Assembly: GCA_029838195.1 (NCBI GenBank)
Contig: JALGVJ010000002.1
Span: 62,001 to 126,000, forward strand
DNA length: 64,000 nucleotides
Source: Promethearchaeota archaeon
GTDB taxonomy: Archaea > Asgardarchaeota > Lokiarchaeia > Sigyniarchaeales > SOKP01
Direction: 5' to 3'
Of the stretch, positions 1-9,178 are shown in pieces. The position numbers and the translations under genes are program-made. The notes beneath the pieces were generated by a model that did not search any database, was not told where the DNA came from, and saw nothing but the letters and a program-made list of their open reading frames with translations. The first letter of the stretch is position 1. Every line of letters begins with the position of its first letter.

Positions 1-21
1 TTCGGGTATTTCTCTTGACAT
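1..21 (-). CDS. possible start of a gene cut by the window edge
   Basis: On the minus strand an ATG at 21 opens a frame reading M-S-R-E-I-P-E that runs off the window. In-frame stops lie just upstream, so this ATG is the first usable start. A purine stretch (aaagg) precedes it, and an AT-rich TATA-like segment lies about 50 bases further upstream. Only seven codons are visible, so no function can be proposed and the gene itself is uncertain. Confidence 0.3.
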
Positions 22-258
22 TACACTTGACCTTTTATTCTAAATTTAATCTTGTAAGATTTGTATTCGACTTATTATATTAAATGATGTTTAAGTCCAA
101 TACAAACAATAATATTGCGATTACTAATTAATTAATCTAAATGGAAAATGCTATTTATTTTTATTTAGTTCCGGCGTGATATAAAATCTTTTTGAAATGC
201 ATCCTCATATCAAGACTATATGGTAAGAAAAAAAAGCAATTTTTTCAAATCTCGTTAG

Positions 259-1881
259 TTATTGAAAATATTTTCGAATGAATTCTTTTCTAAAAGGTTC
301 TGGGTTAGGTCCTTTATTCAGATAATAATCCTCATGCTTCTTGTAAAGCTTTACCATATCATCATAAAGTTGCCTATATTGAAGCCTTGGAGTTATTCTT
401 TTTATAGTTCGCCCTTTTGAATGAGTATTTATTAATTCTCGCCAAGATATTTTTCCGTGAAAATGACGAGTATAAGAATAAATGCTTCTTAACGCAGCAC
501 CTAACACGGCTGAATTGGTAATATCTAATTTATTTACATGGGCTCCAAAAATATCTGCGATGGTCTGAAGGATTTCATCATTAATCGAAGCGCCACCTGT
601 AACCATGATCTCTTTAGGCGTTTCATTTATCCATTGGGAATGGAGTTTCATGGAAAGAAACTGCCCCTCGATTATCCCTCGCACATTTCCCTCCATATCG
701 AATTTATCAAAACCAAAGCGCATTATCCGAGGATTTAATACTAAAGGAACTATCTCTGGTAAATAATATGGAAGCATGATTTTACCAAGATTTCCGGGAG
801 GTGTGTTCATTAAAATCCTTGAAAACTCTTGCCAACTCAAGCCTAAAGAATTTTTCACGTATTCTCTCGTTAATGAGCCATTTTTATAGCAAATTAAACT
901 CATGTAATCTCCTGTTGGAGCACTAAATACATGCCCTTCCCCCTTCAAGTCGAGTGAAAGTTCTTTTAAATAACTAAAATAAGTATCACTCGTCCCCAAA
1001 CTAATCGCAACCTTTCCTTTTTCAATCAATCCTACGCCAATCAAACTATTTGGGTTATCTCCGCTCCATGCTACTATATATGTATCGGGATTAAAACCAT
1101 ATCGTTTAACAAAATAAGGTGAAATCTTTCCAATGATTTTATGGGAGGCACATAATTTAGGAAGCTTTTTCTTTAAACCCGGCGCTGTTGCATTAAGTGC
1201 TCTGACATCCCATTTTTTTGATTGGATATTCATTAAATTCATCCCCGCTCCATCGCCATGATCAATAGGGGCATTTTTTCCAAGAAGGAGTGATGATAAA
1301 AAAGAACTCACGAGATGAATTATCGCTGTTCGACCATATTTTTCCGGCTGTTTTTGATAAAATTTCCTAATTTGAGGGCCTGAGAATCGTTCAAACGTGT
1401 CCGAGCCCGTAATTTTTATGGTTGCCTCTTTTCCTCCCAAGGCTTTCCGAATTTCCTCACATTGTTCAGTGGTGCTTGAATCCATCCAAATGGGACTCGT
1501 GTTTCGTGAAAATACGTGTTCAAGTTGAAAAGCGAGTGAAAGCTTGGGGTTCAAATTTTTTAATCTTTTCTCAAACGTGCTGTTTAAGTAAACTTGTCCA
1601 TGTTGCTGTGCAGAACCGCTTATTGCTTTAATTTGCTCTATTTCGACTCCTCTTTTCAACATGTAATCAAACATGGTTTCTAAAGCTTCTATCCAAATCA
1701 AGGGAGGAGAATGAACGGTTTTTTCATCCAGAAGTAAAACGCCATTTTTAGTGTTATAGTGAGGAAATGTGGTTTCAAAATCGAGATCATGAAAAAATTT
1801 TACGCCACTCGTGTTTTTTTCGATTATAATGGCAGTCAATCCCTGCGTAGAGCAATCTAACCCTAAAAATAGTTCATTCAT
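259..1881 (-). CDS. xylB: FGGY-family carbohydrate kinase, xylulokinase type
   Basis: Probable cytosolic xylulokinase that phosphorylates D-xylulose with ATP. The N-terminus carries the FGGY phosphate loop (GLDCSTQGLTAI, about residues 6-17). The centre has a DHGDGAGMNLMNI segment resembling the substrate/catalytic Asp region of eukaryotic XYLB-type xylulokinases. The C-terminal FGGY motif VTGGASINDEIL begins near residue 427. The length (about 540 aa) matches the XYLB branch rather than shorter bacterial XylB. The open frame also has a GTG nine bases earlier at 1890; I prefer the ATG at 1881 because it gives the usual family N-terminus, although the purine-rich gggaagg abuts it. It is divergent from the Lrp gene at 2182. 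Exact sugar specificity is inferred. Confidence 0.85.
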   Translation of the reverse strand: MNELFLGLDCSTQGLTAIIIEKNTSGVKFFHDLDFETTFPHYNTKNGVLLLDEKTVHSPPLIWIEALETMFDYMLKRGVEIEQIKAISGSAQQHGQVYLNSTFEKRLKNLNPKLSLAFQLEHVFSRNTSPIWMDSSTTEQCEEIRKALGGKEATIKITGSDTFERFSGPQIRKFYQKQPEKYGRTAIIHLVSSFLSSLLLGKNAPIDHGDGAGMNLMNIQSKKWDVRALNATAPGLKKKLPKLCASHKIIGKISPYFVKRYGFNPDTYIVAWSGDNPNSLIGVGLIEKGKVAISLGTSDTYFSYLKELSLDLKGEGHVFSAPTGDYMSLICYKNGSLTREYVKNSLGLSWQEFSRILMNTPPGNLGKIMLPYYLPEIVPLVLNPRIMRFGFDKFDMEGNVRGIIEGQFLSMKLHSQWINETPKEIMVTGGASINDEILQTIADIFGAHVNKLDITNSAVLGAALRSIYSYTRHFHGKISWRELINTHSKGRTIKRITPRLQYRQLYDDMVKLYKKHEDYYLNKGPNPEPFRKEFIRKYFQ

Positions 1882-1987
1882 CCTTCCCACTTTTGTAAAA
1901 TGATCAACATTTATTACATTTTCATTACAAAACTTTAAATATTTACATTTATACTATTAACATTTTTCGAAAAAAATACTAAACTCT

Positions 1988-2041
1988 GAAATTTTTTTAA
2001 TTATTTTCTACAAATTTAGAGAAATTTTTTTTAATTATTTT
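1988..2041. repeat. 20-bp AT-rich direct repeat between divergent genes
   Basis: A segment reading gaaatttttttaatta then tttt at 1988-2007 recurs with one extra T at 2021-2041, about 33 bases apart, about three turns of the helix. It lies between the xylulokinase-type gene and the Lrp-type regulator. It could be a paired regulator site, but such AT-only sequence can repeat by chance in this genome. Confidence 0.3.
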
Positions 2042-2181
2042 TTATTTTTTATTATAAAAAACAAATAGTATTTAGAAAACTATCACCTAATAACATAACT
2101 CTTCGCTAAATTAATGATCACGCAAGTGATTTTAATATTTTATCATTAGAAATAATTAATAAAATTTGGGAGTTTAATAAA

Positions 2182-2601
2182 ATGGACGTAATAGATCTCA
2201 AAATTTTAGAAGAATTAAAAGATAATAGTCGAGTTTCATTCAATGAAATTTCTCAGCGTGTAGGGAAAACAGAGGCAACGGTGCGACGACGCGTGAAGCG
2301 TTTAATAGATGAAGGAATAATAAAAAGATTTACAATTGAATATTCGGTTAATAGTAAACCAAAAACAAGAGCTACCGTAAAAATAGAACCTGATTTTAAA
2401 GAAATAAAAAGAATATTGAGTGAATTGAAGCAAATTGAAGAAATCACGGATATTTGGAGGCTTTCAGGGGATTGTGGTCTATTCTTGCGAGTGGAAATAC
2501 CGAGTATCGAGGATTTTAATCCATTGATTGAAGAAAAAATTTCGCCCATTAGGGGCATTAAAATCGTAGAGACGTGTTTTATCACGGATGTAATCAAATA
2601 A
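2182..2601 (+). CDS. Lrp/AsnC-family transcriptional regulator
   Basis: DNA-binding regulator of 139 aa. The N-terminal winged helix-turn-helix (about residues 4-55: MDVIDLKILEELKDNSRVSF, then ISQRVGKTEATVRRRVKRL) is typical of Lrp/AsnC. It is followed by a RAM-like ligand/oligomerisation domain (about 60-139) with the usual alternating beta strands. A gggag motif precedes the ATG. It stands alone, divergent from the sugar kinase and 190 bp upstream of the synthase at 2792, so control of either neighbour is possible. The effector is unknown. Confidence 0.88.
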   Translation: MDVIDLKILEELKDNSRVSFNEISQRVGKTEATVRRRVKRLIDEGIIKRFTIEYSVNSKPKTRATVKIEPDFKEIKRILSELKQIEEITDIWRLSGDCGLFLRVEIPSIEDFNPLIEEKISPIRGIKIVETCFITDVIK

Positions 2602-2791
2602 TGCTGGAAACTTTCCTTTACTTTAGCATGTATGTGAATGCGCGAATTAATAGTATGATGTCCTTCAATTCACGCGTTTAATAAAAAATTTTTATTATTC
2701 CTTCTTTTCTCATGGGGTTTAATAATGTACTTTATTTAAGTTGAAGTACTTTAATAATTATCTCTGAATGAATTCTATATAATCTTCTAAG

Positions 2792-4132
2792 ATGAGTTAT
2801 AAATTCAGTAAGGAAGAGCTGGAAAAGCTATTAGTAGATTATAATAAGATTGCGTTAAAAGATCATGATCTTCCCTCCAGAGTTTATATATGGGATGAAA
2901 CCTTGAGAGATGGGGAGCAAAGCCCTACGGTTTATCTTACTTTAGAAGAAAAGATAGATCTTGCTAAACGAATGGATGAAATTGGGGTAACATTAATAGC
3001 AGTAGGGTTTCCAGCTGTTTCTGAAATGGAAAAAAAGATCGTCAAGACCATCGTTAATGAAGATTGTAAAAGAGCCACTATTTTGGGAGTGGCTCGTCCG
3101 AAAAAAGAAGACATTGATGCTTGTATTGATGCCGACCTCAAAGAAATCGTCATTTTCATGCCGATTTCCCCTATTTTTATGAAAACGCTCAAATTAACTG
3201 AGGATGATGAGCTCCGCCAAATACGAGGAGCCATTTATTATGCTAAAGATAATGGATTTAAAGTTAATTGGGTTTCTGAAGATGGAACCCGAGCCGAATT
3301 TGAGCACCTAAAAAATGTATTTCAGACGGCAATTGATGCCGGAGCGGAGCGCATTGTATTAGGGGATACCGTAGGCGTGCTTACTCCTGTTTCGACCTCT
3401 TATTTAATACGGCGAATTAAGAAGGAAGTATTAGAACCCATAAATAAGAACATTCCTATGGGCATTCACACGCATAATGATTTCGGACTAGCCGTTGCTA
3501 ATACAATTACCGGAGTTTTTGAAGGCTGCCTTTATCCTCATACGTGTATAAACGGATACGGAGAACGAGCCGGTAATGCAGCATTAGAAGAAGTAGCTAC
3601 TATCTTAGAACGCATGGAAATAGATACCGGAATAAACTTAAAAAAATTACCTGAACTTAGCGAGACGTGTGAGCGCTATTTTTGTCAGCCCATTTCTCAA
3701 TATAAACCTATTGTAGGAGATAATGCTTTTTCACATGAAAGTGGTCTACACATCGCAGCAATATTAGCACATCCTCTCACATATGAACCGATTAATCCTC
3801 ACATGGTTGGGAGGCGAAGGAAATTTTATTTGGGTAAATTTTCAGGCTCTAAATCTATCTTACATGCTATCAAAAATAAAATAAAAGTATTAGATCTGGA
3901 TCTTCCTGAAGATGTCATTAAGAAAATAGTGAACGAGGTAAAAATGAAACATGAATCCACATCGAAAGAGGAGTTAAGAAAATCCTTTAAAATCATTAAA
4001 AATGAATTAAAAAAGATAACAAAAGGAGTTAGTGATAAAGATTTTTTTGAAATTACTTATAAACATGCTGAACCATATTTACCAGAAGAATTCAAGAAGA
4101 AAAAAGAAGAGATTAGTGAGGTTGAAGAATAA
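2792..4132 (+). CDS. 2-isopropylmalate / homocitrate / citrate (Re) synthase family enzyme
   Basis: Acyl-CoA condensing enzyme of the HMGL-like TIM-barrel family (446 aa). The metal/substrate motif DETLRDGEQSP (about residues 34-44), the metal ligands in GIHTHNDFGLAVANT and the NGYGERAGNAALEE segment are intact. A C-terminal helical region follows (LGKFSGSKSILHAI onward), but there is no complete LeuA dimer/feedback domain of about 130 residues, so classic leucine-inhibited isopropylmalate synthase is less likely. Alternatives are homocitrate or citramalate synthase, or Re-citrate synthase of the Clostridium kluyveri type, which is a member of this family of similar length. No leuCD or aksD-like genes are nearby. 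The family is certain and the product is not. Confidence 0.85.
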   Translation: MSYKFSKEELEKLLVDYNKIALKDHDLPSRVYIWDETLRDGEQSPTVYLTLEEKIDLAKRMDEIGVTLIAVGFPAVSEMEKKIVKTIVNEDCKRATILGVARPKKEDIDACIDADLKEIVIFMPISPIFMKTLKLTEDDELRQIRGAIYYAKDNGFKVNWVSEDGTRAEFEHLKNVFQTAIDAGAERIVLGDTVGVLTPVSTSYLIRRIKKEVLEPINKNIPMGIHTHNDFGLAVANTITGVFEGCLYPHTCINGYGERAGNAALEEVATILERMEIDTGINLKKLPELSETCERYFCQPISQYKPIVGDNAFSHESGLHIAAILAHPLTYEPINPHMVGRRRKFYLGKFSGSKSILHAIKNKIKVLDLDLPEDVIKKIVNEVKMKHESTSKEELRKSFKIIKNELKKITKGVSDKDFFEITYKHAEPYLPEEFKKKKEEISEVEE

Positions 4133-4140
4133 TTTTCATG

Positions 4141-5580
4141 CTATTTCCTTTCAAGTCGTTTTTCAATCTCTTTTATCTTCTTATGTAATTTTTTTAAATC
4201 TTCCTTGAGATCTTCCGATTGATCATTATAAGAATTCTCATCTAATTTTCCAGATTCAAATTTCTTTTTAATGAATTCTAAGAGATAGTGAATGGAGTTG
4301 ATTTTATTTTCTAAATTCTCTTTTTCCTTGCTCAATTCAGATTCACTCATCATTTCTAGTGTCGTTACTTCTGTGGGCTTAGAAGATTCCATACCCGCTC
4401 TTCCTTTTTCAATTTTTCCCTTCTCTCTTGATTTATTAATATCCCTTAAAATTTCTTCTTCTGAGGGAGGAGATTTTTCAGATAAATCTGATACAATGGA
4501 TTGAATTATATTTTCTTGAGTTAATGTAGTATCTTTATATGTGGGGCCCAATTCTATTTCTTCGGGAGGAATTTCTTGAGCTTTTATTTCTTTCGGAGGA
4601 ATGTATGTTTTAGCTTCTTTTAATTCCGCAATTTCTTTTTCACTTGCAGAAGCTATTTTTATCAATTGATTGATCGTTTTTTGAATGGTGTTAATTTGGC
4701 TCGAAAAAGTTTTTAATAAATTCATTAGGTCACTTTTATTCGAAATTTTAATATCAATAGCCACGCGTGGTTCTGAAATCTTTTCTGCAGCTTCTTGACC
4801 TTGGATGGAACTTGAAGACTCTGAAATGAATTCTTGTACAGCAACTTCGGGAGTAGGTATCAATCCTTTAGATTTTAATTCTAATCGAAAATCTGAAAGT
4901 AGCCACTTGAAAATGTTTAAAGCTAAGGTAGAATGTTGATCGTGATTAAATCCTCCCCCAATTTCATTTCGAAACATTTCATAACTTCCTATTGCGCATA
5001 CTTTCCCATTTTCCGGTTCCGCCACGCATATTAAAGGAGAACTGAAGGGCTCAGAAGATTCATTAGAATATGCGATGGAAAGAGCATTCCCAATAATGGT
5101 TAAGGAGCATCCTGCTCTATAACAAAGCGATGTAATACCTTCTGTTATAGGATGGGGAGGCCGAAAATCATGTATGATTGGTAAATTCTCAAATCCTAAA
5201 TTACTAATTTCATCTAAAACTTGATCATTTTCAAATGCAATGCCGAAACGTTCACTTAATTCCGATAAATTACTGTTGCGTCCTTTATCTCCTCCTGCGT
5301 GCGATAAAAGTAATAATCCACCCCCATCTTCTAAGACCCATCGTTCAATATAACTTATTTCTTGGCGGGATAATTTTGAAAAATCAGGACATCCTATTAC
5401 TAGAATATCAAATGAGCGCAAATTTTCATGTGTCATGGGGTCAGTAAAATTATAACAGACAAATCCATTTTCATTTAAAAAATCTCTTACATGAGAGTAA
5501 TTCTCGTTTATTTTTACCCTATTTTTATGAGTAGCATCAAAAGCCACGTGGATCTTGTCAATTTCTTCTTTTTCTAACAT
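4141..5580 (-). CDS. GIFT/DUF4350-like domain protein with C-terminal coiled coil
   Basis: The first ~235 residues form a Rossmann-like glutamine-amidotransferase-like fold. Visible signs are an early strand with FDATHKNR, FDILVIGCPDFSKLS, ERWVLEDGGGLLLLSHAGGD, and a later PHPITEGI motif. This pattern resembles the GIFT domain of eukaryotic IFT52 and related DUF4350 proteins. The rest is a charged, Pro/Glu-rich linker ending in a coiled coil (last ~65 residues, with the SHOCT-like KFESGKLDENSY). An upstream in-frame TTG at 5586 exists; I chose the ATG at 5580. It is convergent with the synthase at 2792, whose stop lies 8 bases away. No catalytic nucleophile is evident, so a scaffold or ligand-binding role is inferred. 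Confidence 0.72.
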   Translation of the reverse strand: MLEKEEIDKIHVAFDATHKNRVKINENYSHVRDFLNENGFVCYNFTDPMTHENLRSFDILVIGCPDFSKLSRQEISYIERWVLEDGGGLLLLSHAGGDKGRNSNLSELSERFGIAFENDQVLDEISNLGFENLPIIHDFRPPHPITEGITSLCYRAGCSLTIIGNALSIAYSNESSEPFSSPLICVAEPENGKVCAIGSYEMFRNEIGGGFNHDQHSTLALNIFKWLLSDFRLELKSKGLIPTPEVAVQEFISESSSSIQGQEAAEKISEPRVAIDIKISNKSDLMNLLKTFSSQINTIQKTINQLIKIASASEKEIAELKEAKTYIPPKEIKAQEIPPEEIELGPTYKDTTLTQENIIQSIVSDLSEKSPPSEEEILRDINKSREKGKIEKGRAGMESSKPTEVTTLEMMSESELSKEKENLENKINSIHYLLEFIKKKFESGKLDENSYNDQSEDLKEDLKKLHKKIKEIEKRLERK

Positions 5581-5725
5581 GATCAAGCTGTAAAAATGAT
5601 TAATTAGATGAATTGGAATAATAATATTTTTTCCGTTAAATCTATAATACGATTAATATTTATTATTTCTTTCAATTTATTTTTCATCACTTAAAAAAAG
5701 AAAATAAAAGAGTGCAATGAAATCA

Positions 5726-6823
5726 TTAATATTGACTTTTATCTCCAATTATTAGGTAATTTTTTGAAATATTTTCGATTTTTACATTGCTTCCTATTAT
5801 GGAGTTTTCGGAAATCATGTTTTTTATGAGTGAATTCCTCTCAATTAAGCAATCACTTAATATAGAATTCATGATAATCGTGTTTTCCCCGACTGATACG
5901 TAAGGACCGATCACCGAATTGATAATTTTTGCATTTTTCCCTATATAAACGGGATTTTTTAAAAAGGATCTCTCGACGGTAATGTTCAATCGTTCAAAAT
6001 CTTCTTTTTTACTAGCCACATGTTCCAATAAATATCGATTTCCTTTTAATAACTCGGAAGGTCTTCCAAAATCTAATATGCCTTGCTTTAAAACTACTGC
6101 AGCTATCTTGAATCCTTGCTTCACAAGATCTTGTAAGCTTTCTGTCATGTAGATCTCTCCAGATTCCTCATTTCGTTGATCTAAATATTTTTTTAAGCTA
6201 TTAAAAAGTGCTTTCATGGCTGTATGAGAAAAAGCATAAATTCCCGCTATTGCTAAATCGGAAATAAATTCCTTTGGTTTCTCTACTAGCCTTGTTATTA
6301 ATCCTTCCTCATCGGTTTCCACTATCCCATATGAACTCGCACTTTCTCTCGGAACTTTCATTACCGTTATAATACCATCTACTTCAGAACTATAATATTT
6401 ATACATGATATAAGAATATTCATCTAATGGAATCATATCGCCTAAAAATATGAGAGCTCCTTGTCTTTTATCTTCTTCTCCATTTACCGGAGTTTTCTCA
6501 TTAAATCTCTCATGGGCTAAATAGATAGCTTCTCCTAAGCCCCAATAATAGGGAATATCCTCTTTATAGCCTCTTGGAACTTGTTCAATAAATGTGAGTT
6601 TAAATTTATCTTTGTAATATTCTTTCACGTAATCCATTATCTGCCTTTTCTTATATCCCACGATTAAGATTAATTCTGTTCCGAAATCGAAGGTATTAAT
6701 AAATTTATCAAGTATGTGGTCTAAAACAGTTTTACCGGCCACTGTTATGAAAGCTTTCGGCTTGCTTAACGTAAAGGGGCGCAAGCGGGAGCCAATTCCG
6801 GCAATAGGCCCGATAATTTTCAT
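5726..6823 (-). CDS. sugar-1-phosphate nucleotidyltransferase with left-handed beta-helix tail
   Basis: Predicted to transfer a nucleotidyl group to a sugar 1-phosphate, giving an NDP-sugar. The start matches the family signature (GIGSRLRPFTLSKPKAF, residues 10-26), followed by ILIVGYKK, FLGDMIPLD (metal-binding Asp region) and GIVETDEEGLITRLVEKP. The C-terminal ~75 residues are isoleucine-rich hexapeptide repeats (VYIGKNAKIINSVIG and so on) forming a trimerising left-handed beta helix as in archaeal GlmU-like enzymes. An insertion near residue 110 contains NGEEDKRQ. A second member of the family lies at 57147. Substrate identity is not readable from the sequence. Confidence 0.87.
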   Translation of the reverse strand: MKIIGPIAGIGSRLRPFTLSKPKAFITVAGKTVLDHILDKFINTFDFGTELILIVGYKKRQIMDYVKEYYKDKFKLTFIEQVPRGYKEDIPYYWGLGEAIYLAHERFNEKTPVNGEEDKRQGALIFLGDMIPLDEYSYIMYKYYSSEVDGIITVMKVPRESASSYGIVETDEEGLITRLVEKPKEFISDLAIAGIYAFSHTAMKALFNSLKKYLDQRNEESGEIYMTESLQDLVKQGFKIAAVVLKQGILDFGRPSELLKGNRYLLEHVASKKEDFERLNITVERSFLKNPVYIGKNAKIINSVIGPYVSVGENTIIMNSILSDCLIERNSLIKNMISENSIIGSNVKIENISKNYLIIGDKSQY

Positions 6824-6880
6824 GATGAGATAATTTTTGTTAATTTGTATTTAATTTTGTTATAAATAATAATCTTGATT

Positions 6881-7657
6881 TTAATAAAATCTTGACTTGT
6901 CTGAATCAAATACTCTCTGTAAATAACCGAATATTAAATCTAAACCATGCTCTTCTTTTATGGAGCAAGGAGTCAATTCAGCAGTGGATCCTAATTGAAT
7001 GAATACCTCAGATAATAGCATGGAAAGCTCTCGAATCAAGCCTTTTTCTCTTTCACTAGTATGTTCTTCTAAAGCTTTAAAATCCGTGCTCCAATTCACG
7101 ATCATGTCAATCTGATCCTCATCTAATAAATCCATCTTCGAAAGTGCGTTTATTTGGGGGATTTTCTGAAATCTAAATTGAACAGAAGCCGCTAATAAAA
7201 GTGTTGATATGAATCCATTAGGTCTTAAAACTAAATTAGAATCAAAAAGAAAGGTAATGGACCTCTGAATTCCATTTATCCCTAAAGAGCTGGCGATTAA
7301 GGGCCCCGTATCCCTAAAAGCAAATAATTCTAATTGCCCTGCTGTATCGACTAAAATCCAATCCGCATTAAATTCATCCAATTCATCTTTAAGATCATCT
7401 AAATAATTCACCATTAAATCTGATGCAAGAATCATGGCTCCATTCGGACCCAATCCATATGTCTCCATCACTTCTCTTAATAAAATATATTCTCTAATAT
7501 CTATATCGGGCACGTAAGGAAGAACTTCAGCTCCAGGATCTAAATTTACGGTTATTGCTGAAATCTCGGGATCTCTATTCATCAAGTAATCCTTTAATGC
7601 GCCTGTTAAGGTACTTTTACCAGAACCCGCCGTCCCAATAAAATAATTGAGTAACAT
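6881..7657 (-). CDS. GPN-loop GTPase
   Basis: Cytosolic GTPase of the GPN/XAB1 family, which in eukaryotes assists RNA polymerase II assembly. The P-loop GTAGSGKST is at residues 8-16. The family-defining Gly-Pro-Asn loop is in GLGPNGAMILASDLM (about residues 73-87), followed by DTAGQLELF (G3) and ALSKMDLL (G4, SKMD in place of NKxD). At 258 aa it matches single-copy archaeal GPN proteins. A good ribosome-binding site (ggagtgaggt) lies about eight bases before the ATG. It appears monocistronic with its own promoter. The role in archaea is inferred from the eukaryotic relatives. Confidence 0.93.
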   Translation of the reverse strand: MLLNYFIGTAGSGKSTLTGALKDYLMNRDPEISAITVNLDPGAEVLPYVPDIDIREYILLREVMETYGLGPNGAMILASDLMVNYLDDLKDELDEFNADWILVDTAGQLELFAFRDTGPLIASSLGINGIQRSITFLFDSNLVLRPNGFISTLLLAASVQFRFQKIPQINALSKMDLLDEDQIDMIVNWSTDFKALEEHTSEREKGLIRELSMLLSEVFIQLGSTAELTPCSIKEEHGLDLIFGYLQRVFDSDKSRFY

Positions 7658-7696
7658 AATGAATACCTCACTCCTTTATTCTTACAATCTAAGATG

Positions 7697-7711
7697 GATT
7701 TATATTAAATC
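7697..7711 (-). promoter_or_regulatory. likely TATA box / small palindrome of the GPN gene
   Basis: The segment gattta-tat-taaatc is an inverted repeat with 6-base arms and a 3-base centre. Read on the minus strand it gives tttaatataaatc, a good archaeal TATA-like box about 40-55 bases before the GPN start, which would place transcription start about 15 bases before the ribosome-binding site. Confidence 0.45.
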
Positions 7712-7920
7712 TAATATAGAACATAACGTCTCATGCCATTTAATTGTTCTTATACCCTCCATGATTTAAATAAAGGTGATTATTAATTTAAAATTCTAAA
7801 ATTGCCTCATCTTTTTTCATCTTTTAAAAAGCATTACAAGAAACATCTTTATTTCATGTTTATTATTAAACCATTTCTTTTCAGAAAAAGGGAGGAATAT
7901 CTTCTAAATAAAATTCTTGT

Positions 7921-8316
7921 TTAGTTCTTTCGTATTGTGCGCAATTCGGATAAATAATATATCGGTTTTTTTATAACATTTTTAAAATATTCTATTTCTT
8001 CTCTGGATTCCTTACCGATATACCCATCCACATCCAGCACTAAAATTGCTTCTTGTAAATGTAATTTTTTTAGAGCAATTTTTTGCAATGCATCCCATTC
8101 CTCTTTCGAAAATTTTGTTTTGTTCAAGAGACCATCAATTGAGCAGAGAGATATCAATTTATCATGGAAAATTTGCAAGATTGACTCAATTTCGATAAAA
8201 TAATCTCTTGCTTTCGAAACCGAACCAACTAAATATATTTTTTCTTCCTTTATTTTAGAAAAGTCGTAGTTTTCGTATTTTTTTAGAAAACTTTTATTTA
8301 ATCTTCTCTCATTCAT
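7921..8316 (-). CDS. small nucleoside 2-deoxyribosyltransferase-like protein
   Basis: A 131-aa protein with the outline of the small Rossmann-like deoxyribosyltransferase/YtoQ-like group. An early strand (KIYLVGSVSKARDYF) resembles the nucleotide-binding start, and a late segment LVLDVDGYIGKESREEIEYF resembles the D-G-Y-I-G-x-x-T/S-R-x-E-I-E-Y motif that places the catalytic Glu. The strand PIYYLSE closes the fold. It is divergent from the DNA methyltransferase, with only 36 bases between the starts. Such proteins often travel with phage or modification genes, but whether this one is an enzyme or a sensor is not known. Confidence 0.6.
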   Translation of the reverse strand: MNERRLNKSFLKKYENYDFSKIKEEKIYLVGSVSKARDYFIEIESILQIFHDKLISLCSIDGLLNKTKFSKEEWDALQKIALKKLHLQEAILVLDVDGYIGKESREEIEYFKNVIKKPIYYLSELRTIRKN

Positions 8317-8352
8317 AATATTTAATAATATTCACTCGTATTTATTTCTGAA

Positions 8353-9153
8353 ATGAATATAAATCAAGTATATCAAAAAGACAATTTAGAACTTTTATCC
8401 GAAATTAAATCAGAGATAATTGATTTAATTTACATAGATCCTCCGTTTTATACTGGTGTTGATTACTCAGAATTCAATGATAAATGGGATTCAATGAATG
8501 CTTATCTCCAATTCATGGAAATTCGCATTCGTGAAATGCATCGTGTACTTAAGAAAACCGGAAGTTTCTATCTGCATTGTGATCGAAATGCCGTTTTCGA
8601 ATTGAAATTAACGTGTGATAGGATATTTGGAAAAGAAAATTTCAAAAATGACATCATCTGGAATGTAGGAAGCGTTTCGGGTTTTAAAAGTCAAGTAAAG
8701 GGCTGGGTGCGGCAACATGACATCATTCTTTATTACACGAAATCCGACCACTATACCTTTAATAAACAATATTTGCCCTATAATGAAAAATATGTAAAAA
8801 AAATGTTTAGATATAGAGATGAAAATGGGCGATTATATAGAAAAAGACGAGGAGGAAAGCAATATTTAGATGAAAATCCTGGAACTCCTCTTGGTGATGT
8901 GTGGAATGATATCTTTTCTTTCCAAACTGCCACTCGCGCTAAAGAATATGTAGGGTATCCCACGCAGAAGCCTCAAAAATTATTAGAACGGATCATCTTA
9001 GCCTCGTCTAATGAGAAGGATTTAATAGCTGATTTTTTCTGTGGATCAGGAACCACTCTAGTCGTAGCAAAGAAATTTAATAGAAATTTCATTGGATGTG
9101 ACGTGAATCCTAATGCTGTAGAACTTAGTAGAGTCAGATTAAAAGAGATATAA
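8353..9153 (+). CDS. site-specific DNA methyltransferase (N4-cytosine/N6-adenine, beta class)
   Basis: AdoMet-dependent DNA methyltransferase of 266 aa. Catalytic motif IV IDPPF (about residues 33-37) comes first, then a variable middle region (about 90-215) that should contain target recognition, then the AdoMet-binding motif DFFCGSGTTLVVA near the C-terminus. This IV-TRD-I order defines the beta class. The PTQKPQKLLERII helix precedes motif I as usual. No restriction endonuclease is adjacent, so it looks like an orphan modification enzyme, possibly epigenetic. Target sequence is unknown. It converges with the giant surface-protein gene that ends at 9179. Confidence 0.92.
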   Translation: MNINQVYQKDNLELLSEIKSEIIDLIYIDPPFYTGVDYSEFNDKWDSMNAYLQFMEIRIREMHRVLKKTGSFYLHCDRNAVFELKLTCDRIFGKENFKNDIIWNVGSVSGFKSQVKGWVRQHDIILYYTKSDHYTFNKQYLPYNEKYVKKMFRYRDENGRLYRKRRGGKQYLDENPGTPLGDVWNDIFSFQTATRAKEYVGYPTQKPQKLLERIILASSNEKDLIADFFCGSGTTLVVAKKFNRNFIGCDVNPNAVELSRVRLKEI

Positions 9154-9178
9154 TACTCGTTCTTAAATTAATTACATT

